Of a stretch of DNA of 64,000 bases, positions 1 through 7,788 are shown piece by piece (the first letter of the stretch is position 1; each line of letters starts with the position of its first letter). Under the pieces are notes generated by a model. The model saw only the letters and a program-made list of their open reading frames with translations. It was not told the origin of the DNA and did no database searches. The position numbers were made by a program, and so were the translations under genes. The DNA comes from Ardenticatenaceae bacterium. GTDB lineage: Bacteria; Chloroflexota; Anaerolineae; Promineifilales; Promineifilaceae. The stretch spans positions 1-64,000 of the forward strand of contig JACKBV010000009.1 of NCBI GenBank assembly GCA_020634315.1, read 5' to 3'.

Positions 1-411
1 TCCGCCTGGCTGTATCGCATTGCGCATAATCTCGTCGCCAATTGGCACCGGGATCGCAGCCGCCGCAAAATCATCTCCCTTGAAGACATCGCCCAATGGC
101 AAGTACAAGGGAATAGTCCTGAATTTACGACCGAACTGATGCAAGATAAAGAACAACTGCTGCAAGCAATTCGTCGCTTGCCATCAGAACGGCAAGAACT
201 CCTAACCCTGAAATTTGTTGAGCGCATGTCCAATGCCGAAATCGGCAATGTGATGGGGCGCAGCGAAGGTGCCATCAAATCGCTTTATCATCGCACGCTG
301 TTGGCATTACGCGATGAGATGCAGCGGACCAATCAGACCGATCCCCCACCTTCCGCCCCACCCAAACGGCGTTCTTTATTGAGTCGTCGTCCCTGGCAAA
401 AATCAGAATAA
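1..411 (+). CDS. ECF-type RNA polymerase sigma factor, 5' end cut off by the window
   Basis: The reading frame is open from base 1 and ends in TAA at 409-411, giving the last 136 residues of a sigma-70 family factor. The visible start (SAWLYRIAHNLVANWHRDR) matches the end of sigma region 2. Residues from about base 150 onward form region 4, with a helix-turn-helix around FVERMSNAEIGNVMGRSEGAIKSL that would read the -35 element. The Pro-rich and Arg/Lys-rich tail (DPPPSAPPKRRSLLSRR) is an extension after region 4. A partner anti-sigma factor is not obvious: the next gene is a membrane protein without a recognisable zinc anti-sigma motif. The family call is firm; the regulon is unknown. Missing residues lie before the window. 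Confidence 0.9.
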   Translation, partial: SAWLYRIAHNLVANWHRDRSRRKIISLEDIAQWQVQGNSPEFTTELMQDKEQLLQAIRRLPSERQELLTLKFVERMSNAEIGNVMGRSEGAIKSLYHRTLLALRDEMQRTNQTDPPPSAPPKRRSLLSRRPWQKSE

Positions 412-451
412 TTAATAGTTCGCTAATATGGACTAAATTTGTCAAATATTT

Positions 452-479
452 TTGCAGCCCCTTTACATTGTGCTAGAAT
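452..479 (+). promoter_or_regulatory. Possible sigma-70 promoter
   Basis: TTGCAG (452-457) and TAGAAT (474-479) are separated by 16 bases, about 60 bases before the next gene. The spacing and boxes fit a housekeeping promoter for the membrane protein and perhaps the oxidase operon. Judged by eye only. Confidence 0.35.
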
Positions 480-538
480 CCACAATCGGCGAAACAGAGA
501 GTACATCCCCTTAGTGATAAAAAATTGGAGAGAGCCTC

Positions 539-1276
539 TTGAGTGAAAAAGAATCAATCAAAAATTGGGTAATTATCTTGGCTGCATTGGTTCTTACCAG
601 TCTCGTAGCCGTGGCCTGGCCGGCCGTAGTGGGTGGGTTTCAATCCCCAACCGGTGCATCCGTCCAGCCCGAAGTTCCTGTTGTCACCTTGCCATCCCCC
701 ATATTCAATATGACCGAAGTGAACGGACTTGTCCTTGTCGGTGCCTTGGCCGTTCTCGTTATCGGTACGGTTGTCGTTGTCGGGGCAATCATTGGGATGG
801 CATACCGTTTCCTCGCAAAACAAACCGAAACGATCAAAGATGACAAGGATTTTCAGAGTCATCTTGCGAATTTGGAAGCCCGTCAAAAAGAGAGTGTCCA
901 AAAATTGCGTGCAGATCGTCAAGCGGGACCTATTCCTGACCACAATCAATTCCGCTGGTCTGTCGTGAGCACATCCCTGGTTTCATTGTTTCTCGTCTAT
1001 GTGGCAACCGTTGTTGTCAATCAGGCTGTGATTGCACGAGATGCGCAAATCATGATCGGCTCCTTTGGCCTGAGTACCCGGCTCGTGATTACGGTAAGCA
1101 GTTTGCTTGTTACATTGCTCATCTTGCTTGGCCGGATGCGTGTCGAACGCTTTGCCCAAATGACAACGGCCGATAATGGGCCAATCCCGTGGGATTCAAT
1201 TTGGGTGGTTTTAACGGGCCTGGTTGTTGTTGGCATTGGAATAGGGTTCCTGGTTTATCTAAACGTACCAGGATAA
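539..1276 (+). CDS. Multi-pass membrane protein of unknown function
   Basis: This 245-residue protein starts at TTG with a GGAGAG ribosome site 10 bases before it. It has five hydrophobic stretches: about residues 9-30, 62-88, 142-165, 181-199 and 219-240. A charged, probably cytoplasmic loop (about 90-135, rich in Lys, Glu, Asp and Gln) separates the second and third. I do not recognise a family. It lies 170 bases before a caa3 oxidase operon on the same strand. With no heme-binding His pair or CxxC motif, a direct electron-transfer role is not supported. It may be an accessory subunit or assembly partner of the oxidase, but only position suggests this. Confidence 0.6.
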   Translation: MSEKESIKNWVIILAALVLTSLVAVAWPAVVGGFQSPTGASVQPEVPVVTLPSPIFNMTEVNGLVLVGALAVLVIGTVVVVGAIIGMAYRFLAKQTETIKDDKDFQSHLANLEARQKESVQKLRADRQAGPIPDHNQFRWSVVSTSLVSLFLVYVATVVVNQAVIARDAQIMIGSFGLSTRLVITVSSLLVTLLILLGRMRVERFAQMTTADNGPIPWDSIWVVLTGLVVVGIGIGFLVYLNVPG

Positions 1277-1446
1277 GCTTTTCAAGATTCCCAACCCGAT
1301 AATCGGCGTTGTTAACGCAGTTTAAATATTGGGCGTGAACCAGGTTGATCTCCTGGAGATTTTTTGGCGTCACTATGCGCTCATTTGGGAGCTAGCAGGC
1401 TGTTTGGCTGTGTTTCGCGGTCATCATGTTGTGCTGAAGGAGATGG

Positions 1447-2544
1447 ATGGAAGGTAGATATATGGGAAAGAATAAGCATTTAATTATTGTTGCAGTTTTA
1501 ATCGTGCTTACCACACTGGCGCTTAAGTTCCTTGTTTTTGGACCTATGTTTCAATTACCGGTACGTGCCAGTGCCGAAGGCACATTGATTGACACCATGT
1601 TTCAGGGACATTTCTGGATGATTTCCTTCCTCTTTGCCCTGATTATGGTCATCATGCTTTATGCGGTTGTGGTATTCCGCAGACGCCCTGGTGATGAAAC
1701 AGAAGGCCCACACGTACATGGCAGCACGGTGCTAGAAATCATTTGGACAGTCGTTCCAGTGGTTGCCGTGATTGGGTTTGGCGTTTGGGGAACCGTGACA
1801 TTAGGGCAGCTTCTGGAAGCAAAACCGAATGAAATGGTCATTGAAGTAACCGGCAAACAGTGGCAGTGGAGCTTTTCCTACCCTGAGCAAGACGTGAAAT
1901 CTCCACAATTATATTTACCTGTGAATCAACCGGTTGTGCTGCAAATGACTTCACAAGATGTGCTGCATTCCTTTTGGGTTCCAGAATTTCGCGTGAAGCA
2001 AGACCTGGTTCCAGGGCGCACGACAACACTGCGCTTTACGCCAACGCTAGCTGGTGATTATAAAGTGCGTTGTGCTGAAATATGCGGCTTAGAACATGCC
2101 AATATGCTTGCCGATGTGCGTGTGGTTAGCGAGACGGAATTTGCCAGTTGGGTTGAAGAGCGTTCTGTCGCAATACAATACGCAGATTTGACACCTGAGC
2201 AGCGCGGTGACTTGTGGCATGGTGCTGAGGGCGATGGTGGGTTCGGTTGTAACAGCTGCCATTCTATTGATGGCTCTACTGGTGCTGGCCCGACCTGGTT
2301 AGGTCTCTATGGACGGCAAGAGACGTTAACTGATGGCTCTACGATTACTGTAGATGAAGAATATATCCGCAATTCTATTCTCCATCCGAATGATCAAATT
2401 GTGTCTGGGTTTAATCGAGACGTGATGCCACAAAATTATGAAGAGTTATTTGCCGCTAAACAGGCAGAAATTCTGGCAAGTGATGGCATCGAAATTGATA
2501 TTATTGCAGACCTGATTGCGTATATTCAGACATTGGAGGAGTAG
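1447..2544 (+). CDS. coxB: Cytochrome c oxidase subunit II with fused cytochrome c domain (caa3 type)
   Basis: Subunit II takes electrons and passes them through the CuA centre to subunit I on the outer face of the membrane. After an N-terminal hydrophobic anchor (about residues 9-30) and a second membrane helix (about 58-78), the CuA cupredoxin domain shows the ligand pattern C-A-E-I-C-x3-H-x2-M (VRCAEICGLEHANML). A C-terminal cytochrome c domain carries CNSCH for covalent heme c and a later Met (VMPQNY) as likely sixth ligand. This fusion defines caa3 oxidases. ATG 1447 is 4 bases after AAGGAG; ATG 1462, 7 bases after GGAAGG, is an equally good start. The gene is followed four bases later by coxA. 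Confidence 0.95.
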   Translation: MEGRYMGKNKHLIIVAVLIVLTTLALKFLVFGPMFQLPVRASAEGTLIDTMFQGHFWMISFLFALIMVIMLYAVVVFRRRPGDETEGPHVHGSTVLEIIWTVVPVVAVIGFGVWGTVTLGQLLEAKPNEMVIEVTGKQWQWSFSYPEQDVKSPQLYLPVNQPVVLQMTSQDVLHSFWVPEFRVKQDLVPGRTTTLRFTPTLAGDYKVRCAEICGLEHANMLADVRVVSETEFASWVEERSVAIQYADLTPEQRGDLWHGAEGDGGFGCNSCHSIDGSTGAGPTWLGLYGRQETLTDGSTITVDEEYIRNSILHPNDQIVSGFNRDVMPQNYEELFAAKQAEILASDGIEIDIIADLIAYIQTLEE

Positions 2545-2548
2545 ACGT

Positions 2549-4435
2549 ATGAAATTAAAAATCTGGCTTACTTCCGCATATGTACGTGGCCTGGTTGGAC
2601 AGCTTGTCGGCACGCTGTTGGGGATTGGCTTTATTGAAGCGATTCGCGGGGCGATGGGATTAGAGCCAACTGGTGCAACGTTTAATTTATTCGGCGCAAT
2701 TATTGCAGAACCAAGTTTTGTCTTTGGTGCAATTGTTGGCGTGATAGGCTTCCTTCTGGCGGCCGGTGTCTTTACGGATTGGCTCAAGTGGATGGTTGGC
2801 AAAGAGACGCCGCTGCACCATGGTGCCCCGGCCGGTAAACCGGAATGGTCTCGTTATCTAAATGTGGATGTGAATCACAAGGTGATTGGCATTCAATATG
2901 GATATACGAGCATTTTGGTGCTGCTTGTGGGCGGCTTGTTTGCGATTTTGTTCCGCATTGAGCTGGCCCAACCGGGGATGCAGTGGTTGACCAATGACCA
3001 GTACAATACGCTGTTTAGCGCACATGGCATTGTCATGATTGCCAGTATTTTGTTGGGTGTTGGGGCGATGAGTAATTATCTGGTGCCGTTGATGATTGGC
3101 GCATCGGATATGGCTTTCCCGCGTATGAACGCGTTCAGCTACTGGGTTGGTGTGCCCTCTGTGGTGTTGATTCTGGCGGGTATGGCAGTCGGTGGTTGGG
3201 ATACCGGTTGGGTTGGTTATGCCCCGTTGAGCTTGCGTGCGCCGTTAGGGGTGCAATTGTTTTTGCTTGGCTTTTGGCTAAATGGTTTTTCTTCAATTGC
3301 CAGCGCGATTAATATCATTGTGACCACCGTGACAATGCGTGCAAAGGGAATGAGTTGGTTCCGGATGCCCATTTTTGTGTGGGCAGCAGTGGCCGCTTCG
3401 TTGATTCAGTTTACCGCGACGCAGACTGTTGGTGTGGCCTTGATGATGAGTATTGCCGAGCGTGCCATTGGCCTGAATTTCTTCAGTCCAGTTGGTGGCG
3501 GGAACCCGATCTTGTACCAGCATCTATTCTGGTTTTATTCGCACCCGGTGGTGTATGTGTTTGTGCTGCCAGGGTTGGGTGTGATTAGTGAGCTGCTGCC
3601 GGTGTTCACACGCAAGCCGTTATTTGGGTATAAGTGGATTGCGCTGTCTAGCCTGGGTATTGCTCTGGTGGGTTTCCTGGTGTGGGCGCACCATATGTTT
3701 ACTTCGGGTATGGCGGATGCGCTGCGTGTGCCGTTTATGATTTCGACGATGTTTGTGGCGGTTCCTACTGGCGTCAAGTTCTTTAGTTGGGTGGCGACGA
3801 TGTGGGAAGGGAAGATGTCGTTTGAGACGCCCATGTTGTTTGTGCTGGGGGCGATTTCTGTCTTCCTGATTGGTGGGATCAGCGGCCCCATTTTGGGGAC
3901 GATTCCCACGGATTTGCATTTGCATGACAGCTATTGGGTGGTTGGGCATTTCCACGCGACGATGTTTGGTGGATTTGTCTTTCCCTTCTTTGCGGCGCTT
4001 TATTATTGGTATCCGAAGATGACGGGGCGGATGTATAAGGAGTCGCTGGGTAAGCTGCATTTCTGGCTGATGACACCTGGTTTTTGGGTGATGAGTTTTG
4101 GTCAGATGAGTGTGGGTATTTTGGGAATGCGCCGTCGTATTGCGGATTATGACCCGCTGCTGGGGATTGAGCGGACGCATGTGTTGATTACGCTGGCGGC
4201 GTTGGTGATTGGCTGGTCTGTTTTGATTATGGTTTACAATTTTATCTCTAGCGCACGGACGCAAGAGGTGGCGGCGCGGAACCCGTGGCGGTCGCGCTCA
4301 CCCGAATGGCAGATTCCATCACCGGCTCCAGAGTTTAATTATGATGTGCCGTTTGAGGTGGTGGGTGATCCGTATGATTATGGGTTGGCCGATGCGGCGT
4401 ATATTCAGATGACGCCGGCTGTGTCTGGAGATTAG
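2549..4435 (+). CDS. coxA: Cytochrome c oxidase subunit I, A2-type heme-copper oxygen reductase
   Basis: The catalytic subunit reduces oxygen to water and pumps protons. ATG 2549 follows GGAGGAG by 7 bases, giving 628 residues; an open frame continues upstream but overlaps coxB. Recognisable sites are AHGIVM (low-spin heme ligand), YSHPVVY (CuB His and cross-linked Tyr), AHHMFTSG (two CuB His) and GHFHATMFGG (high- and low-spin heme ligands). The usual HPEVY glutamate of the D channel is replaced by Val, and YS precedes HP. That is the signature of A2-type oxidases such as those of Rhodothermus and Thermus, where the Tyr-Ser pair does the Glu's job. Hydrophobic stretches cover the whole chain. 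The family also contains an extra long N-terminal segment with two membrane helices here. Confidence 0.96.
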   Translation: MKLKIWLTSAYVRGLVGQLVGTLLGIGFIEAIRGAMGLEPTGATFNLFGAIIAEPSFVFGAIVGVIGFLLAAGVFTDWLKWMVGKETPLHHGAPAGKPEWSRYLNVDVNHKVIGIQYGYTSILVLLVGGLFAILFRIELAQPGMQWLTNDQYNTLFSAHGIVMIASILLGVGAMSNYLVPLMIGASDMAFPRMNAFSYWVGVPSVVLILAGMAVGGWDTGWVGYAPLSLRAPLGVQLFLLGFWLNGFSSIASAINIIVTTVTMRAKGMSWFRMPIFVWAAVAASLIQFTATQTVGVALMMSIAERAIGLNFFSPVGGGNPILYQHLFWFYSHPVVYVFVLPGLGVISELLPVFTRKPLFGYKWIALSSLGIALVGFLVWAHHMFTSGMADALRVPFMISTMFVAVPTGVKFFSWVATMWEGKMSFETPMLFVLGAISVFLIGGISGPILGTIPTDLHLHDSYWVVGHFHATMFGGFVFPFFAALYYWYPKMTGRMYKESLGKLHFWLMTPGFWVMSFGQMSVGILGMRRRIADYDPLLGIERTHVLITLAALVIGWSVLIMVYNFISSARTQEVAARNPWRSRSPEWQIPSPAPEFNYDVPFEVVGDPYDYGLADAAYIQMTPAVSGD

Positions 4436-4461
4436 TGGACGGTTAGCGGAGGAAGAACGAC

Positions 4462-4665
4462 GTGAATGCAGAGAAGAAAGCAGCAGCTTATCGCCTGGGT
4501 GTAACGACGCTGATTATTTTGGCCGTGTTAACGGCCGTTGAGTATGCCGTCGGTGTGACCATCAATTCGGCCGTACTCATGTTTATCATCGGTTTAATTA
4601 AGGCAGCCGTGATTGTACAGAACTTTATGCATATTGCGCGGCTGTGGCGGGAGGAGAGTCACTAA
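4462..4665 (+). CDS. Cytochrome c oxidase subunit IV, prokaryotic caa3 type
   Basis: This small protein (67 residues) has two membrane helices (about 14-32 and 35-55). It ends in the MHIARLW motif seen in bacterial oxidase subunit IV, which stabilises the oxidase complex. It starts at GTG 4462 behind GGAGGAAG. Its stop codon overlaps the ATG of coxC (TAATG), so the two are translationally coupled. Its length is at the short end for the family. Confidence 0.8.
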   Translation: MNAEKKAAAYRLGVTTLIILAVLTAVEYAVGVTINSAVLMFIIGLIKAAVIVQNFMHIARLWREESH

Positions 4666-5330
4666 TGGGCGCAGTTACGACACCTTCACATCATGATAGT
4701 CACGCGCACGGCCCGGAAATTTCATGGGAAGTGCAGTTAAAGAGCAATCGCCTTGGCTTGTGGCTGTTCATGTTCTCGGAAGTCTTTTTGTTTGCCGCAC
4801 TGCTGGTGGCACGTTTTGTGCTTTGGTATGATGCAGATTTAGGCATTGTGCGGCCAGAATTAAGCCAGGAATTGGGGTTGGTGACGACGGTTATTTTGTT
4901 GTTCAGCAGCTTTTTCATGAACCGTGCCGAAATGGCGATGGAGTATGGTGATCGCAAACGGTTCTTGAATGGGTTGTTGGTCACGGCCGTTTTAGGCACA
5001 CTCTTTTTCATTGGCGTGGTCGTGATGGAATGGAACATCTTGGGCTTGCAAGGTGAACTGTTCGGGATTGAATTGTTTGGTCATTTGAAGCCCGCTGATG
5101 GTGTGATCTCTGGCATTTTCTTTGCCATGACGGGGATGCACGCCTTGCATGTGCTCACGGGCCTTATTTTTATCATGGTGGTGTGGAATAACGGCCGTAA
5201 CGGCCATTATTCGCCCGAAAAGCATTGGGGTGTGGAAGCGTGTGCCATTTATTGGCACTATGTGGACGTGGTCTGGGTGTTTTATTACCCGGCGCTGTAC
5301 CTGATTGGAACGGCCGTTCACGCCATGTAA
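4665..5330 (+). CDS. coxC: Cytochrome c oxidase subunit III
   Basis: Subunit III, 221 residues, supports long-term proton pumping and complex stability in the membrane. I chose ATG 4665 because it overlaps the preceding stop and has GGAGGAG 8 bases upstream. A His-rich start (SHHDSHAHG) is followed by five membrane helices, the shorter bacterial form of the family. Typical motifs are LGLWLFMFSEVFLFAALL near residue 36, the MTGMHALHVLTG segment, and the C-terminal YWHYVDVVWVFYYPALYL. The order II-I-IV-III with ctaG after it is the usual caa3 operon order, apart from the position of IV. Confidence 0.94.
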   Translation: MGAVTTPSHHDSHAHGPEISWEVQLKSNRLGLWLFMFSEVFLFAALLVARFVLWYDADLGIVRPELSQELGLVTTVILLFSSFFMNRAEMAMEYGDRKRFLNGLLVTAVLGTLFFIGVVVMEWNILGLQGELFGIELFGHLKPADGVISGIFFAMTGMHALHVLTGLIFIMVVWNNGRNGHYSPEKHWGVEACAIYWHYVDVVWVFYYPALYLIGTAVHAM

Positions 5331-5344
5331 CCAGAATCTGTGTA

Positions 5345-5388
5345 ATCAGTGGTCAGCAATTGGCGTCAACCAATTGCTGACCACTGAT
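5345..5388 (+). terminator. Perfect 19-bp inverted repeat between coxC and ctaG
   Basis: Bases 5345-5363 and 5370-5388 are exact reverse complements separated by a 6-base loop (CGTCAA). There is no T run after it, so it is either an attenuator or RNA-stabilising hairpin rather than a classic terminator. Its left arm is built of heptamers (GTAATCA GTGGTCA GCAATTG) of the family found elsewhere in the window. Confidence 0.6.
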
Positions 5389-5407
5389 CCATAACAACCG
5401 AATTCCC

Positions 5408-6364
5408 ATGGATCCTATTACGCGGGCCGCACTTTCTTCTTGGGATTGGCGGCCAGAAGTCATCATTGTCCTGGCGCTCGCCGGGACGCTTTATCTAACG
5501 GGGTGGCGGCGGCTACGACAGCGCACATTTGGCACGAACAAACGACAACAAGATCGACGACAGCGCACGTCACGCAGTCATTGGCATTTGGCGGCGCGTT
5601 GGCGGCCGATTGTGTATGTGATTGGGCTGTTGTTCATTGGGCTTGCCTTGATGTCGCCGATTGATATTTTGGCGCAGCAGCTTTTTTTCATGCACATGAT
5701 TCAGCATTTGCTGTTGATTATGATTGCGCCGCCGCTGTTGTTGATTGCCAACCCGATGCCCTTTATGTTGTGGGGACTGCCGGCGCGTTTGCGCCATACG
5801 GTGGGTCGCGCTATTGGACGCCTGTTGCACCGCGAAAGTGGATCGCGGCGCTGGCTGCGGTCGGCTACAGCGCCAGGGGTGATCTGGATGTTTTGGGTGA
5901 TTTCCATCATTGGTTGGCATGATCCCAATGCGTACAATGCGGCGCTGCGCCATGAATTTGTGCATGACCTGGAGCATCTTTTCTTTTTTGCTGCCGGGAT
6001 GCTGTATTGGTGGCATGTGACGGGAGCCGGGCCACGTATTCACAAGCAAATTGGCCTTATTGGGCGCATTGCTTTTGTGTTGGCGGCCATTCCGCCCAAT
6101 ATGGCGTTGGGGGTGGTGTTGGCGTTTGTGAGTAAGCCGGTTTATTCATACTATACGGCCGTTCCGCGCCTCTGGAATATCTCCGTCATTGATGATCAAC
6201 GCATTGGTGGTGTGATTATGTGGGTGCCGGGGAGCATGATGTACATCATTGCGGCATTGTTATTGGCGGCGCGTCTATTTGGTAAAGAAGAAGTCAAACC
6301 CGCTTTGCCTGAAGCAAATTGGGCGACAAAAGAGAATCTGGCCGTTCCAGGGATGAAGCAATGA
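5408..6364 (+). CDS. ctaG: Cytochrome c oxidase assembly factor CtaG (caa3 type)
   Basis: This 318-residue polytopic membrane protein belongs to the CtaG_Caa3 family needed for assembly of active caa3 oxidase, probably in copper delivery. About seven hydrophobic segments are visible. Conserved-looking His residues occur in MHMIQHLLLIMIAPPLL (near residue 98), in IIGWHDPNAY and in HEFVHDLEHLFFFAAGMLYWW. The C-terminal part contains PPNMALGVVLAF. The gene follows coxC after a 77-base gap with a strong hairpin, and its stop overlaps the start of surf1 by ATGA. It differs from the unrelated Cox11-type protein also called CtaG. Confidence 0.9.
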   Translation: MDPITRAALSSWDWRPEVIIVLALAGTLYLTGWRRLRQRTFGTNKRQQDRRQRTSRSHWHLAARWRPIVYVIGLLFIGLALMSPIDILAQQLFFMHMIQHLLLIMIAPPLLLIANPMPFMLWGLPARLRHTVGRAIGRLLHRESGSRRWLRSATAPGVIWMFWVISIIGWHDPNAYNAALRHEFVHDLEHLFFFAAGMLYWWHVTGAGPRIHKQIGLIGRIAFVLAAIPPNMALGVVLAFVSKPVYSYYTAVPRLWNISVIDDQRIGGVIMWVPGSMMYIIAALLLAARLFGKEEVKPALPEANWATKENLAVPGMKQ

Positions 6365-7101
6365 GCCTTTTGCGTACATTATTTAGCCGTCGCTGGTTGC
6401 TGGCAACGGTGTTGGTTTTGCTTGGAATAGGGGTGCTGGCCCGTTTAGGTGTCTGGCAGTTGGATCGATTGGCACAGCGGCGGGAGGAGAATGCTGTGCT
6501 GCGGGTTGCTCTGGCTTCCAATATCCTCGAACTGCCGGGGGCTTCCTTGCCAGAGGACACAGCGAGCCTGAAAGATCGCCAGGTGGTGGCCCAAGGATCG
6601 TTTGATTTTACAGAGCAGGTCAGCTTGGAGGTGCAGGATTGGCAGGGACAGGCGGGCATTCATTTGCTGACGCCGCTGGTGTTTGCGGATGGGGAAACGG
6701 CCGTTCTCGTTGATCGTGGCTGGCTGCCTGATGCCGAAGCGGACTCGGCTAATTGGGCCGCCTATGACGAGGTCGGCGATGTAACCGTGCAGGGCGTGGT
6801 AGCCTTGACGCAGCTGTTGACGCGCAGGGGAACGGCCGTTCAGCCAGATTCGCCACAAGCGGAATGGTACCGGGTTGACGTGGCCGCCATCCAAAACCAG
6901 CTTCCTTACACATTGCTGCCGTTTTACATCATCCAGGCACCTGCGGCAGATGGCACACTGGCCTTGCCCTATCGTGCGCTGCCAGAGGTCGATTTGTCGG
7001 AAGGGCCACACCTGAGTTATGCCATTCAATGGTTTTTGTTCAGCTTAATTTTGGGCGGGGGGTACATCTATTATGTGAGGGTAAACGGCCGTGCCCATTA
7101 A
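6361..7101 (+). CDS. SURF1 family oxidase biogenesis protein
   Basis: SURF1 proteins help insert heme a into subunit I of oxidases. The 246-residue chain has the family layout: an N-terminal membrane helix (about 10-28) running into LGVWQLDRLAQRR, an external domain, and a C-terminal helix introduced by HLSYAIQWFLFSLIL. Both end motifs are SURF1 signatures. ATG 6361 overlaps the ctaG stop, which supports this start over upstream ones in the same frame. Two copies of the window's ACGGCCGT palindrome lie inside the gene. Confidence 0.9.
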   Translation: MSLLRTLFSRRWLLATVLVLLGIGVLARLGVWQLDRLAQRREENAVLRVALASNILELPGASLPEDTASLKDRQVVAQGSFDFTEQVSLEVQDWQGQAGIHLLTPLVFADGETAVLVDRGWLPDAEADSANWAAYDEVGDVTVQGVVALTQLLTRRGTAVQPDSPQAEWYRVDVAAIQNQLPYTLLPFYIIQAPAADGTLALPYRALPEVDLSEGPHLSYAIQWFLFSLILGGGYIYYVRVNGRAH

Positions 7102-7654
7102 ACCGTTGCTTCTCTGTAAACAGCAGAGGGCAGAACAATCTCCCCGTTATCAGTGGCTTCCAATTCTTTGTCTCTTTCTGGGTCTTGCGCTAGGGGTGCC
7201 CATTGCCTGGGCACATGGCGGCGGTGAAATTCAACTCGCCAATGCCCCCATTGGCCCCTATAAAATGACAGTTTGGCTGAATCCGCCACAGCCGCAGGCC
7301 GGTAAAACCATGCATATCACAGTTGGTTTGGCGGCTCCCCCCAATGATGCTCCTGTTTTGGATGCGACCATGCAGGTGCAGATCACCCGCGCAGACACCC
7401 AGCAAATTGTCGTCACGACACCGGCGACAACGGAGCAATCTACCAATAAATTATTTTACGAGACAGATTTTGCTGTTGCCGAAGTGGGTGAATATGAAGC
7501 GACGATATTGGTTGACGCGCCCGCAGGCGGCGGTTCGGGGGCTTTTCCCATCACCGTCATCCCTGCGCAAACAACCAACTGGCTGCTTATTGGTTTGGTG
7601 GCGTTAGCCCTGGTTGTGTTGGGGAGTGTCTATCGCAACCGTTCCCGTGCGTAG
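7091..7654 (+). CDS. Secreted, C-terminally anchored beta-sandwich protein (YtkA/FixH-like)
   Basis: A 187-residue protein starts at GTG 7091, overlapping the end of surf1 by 11 bases. A signal peptide covers about residues 22-40 (ending AWA). A single domain with the YtkA/FixH look follows (YKMTVWLNPPQPQAGKT, later VGEYEATILVDAPAG). A C-terminal helix (about 160-180) and RNRSR tail end it. Proteins of this kind often accompany oxidases and copper proteins. No clear Cys or Met copper site is visible, so copper binding is not claimed. It is the last gene of the oxidase operon. Confidence 0.55.
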   Translation: MPIKPLLLCKQQRAEQSPRYQWLPILCLFLGLALGVPIAWAHGGGEIQLANAPIGPYKMTVWLNPPQPQAGKTMHITVGLAAPPNDAPVLDATMQVQITRADTQQIVVTTPATTEQSTNKLFYETDFAVAEVGEYEATILVDAPAGGGSGAFPITVIPAQTTNWLLIGLVALALVVLGSVYRNRSRA

Positions 7655-7698
7655 GTTAACCGTAGCTAAAGCGTCGGTCAACTTGGTGACAGTTAAGG

Positions 7699-7719
7699 GT
7701 CACTTTGCTACAATGTGAC
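7699..7719. promoter_or_regulatory. Imperfect 21-bp palindrome over a -10-like box
   Basis: GTCAC and GTGAC flank an interior that is also nearly symmetrical, and TACAAT (7709-7714) lies inside it. It sits 70-90 bases before the transglutaminase start and could be an operator overlapping a promoter. There is no experimental or comparative support. Confidence 0.3.
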
Positions 7720-7788
7720 TGTTGATAAGGGGAGACGTGGTTGGAAACGGCCGCGTCCTTTTACTTTTTACAAAATTGGAGAGAGGCG

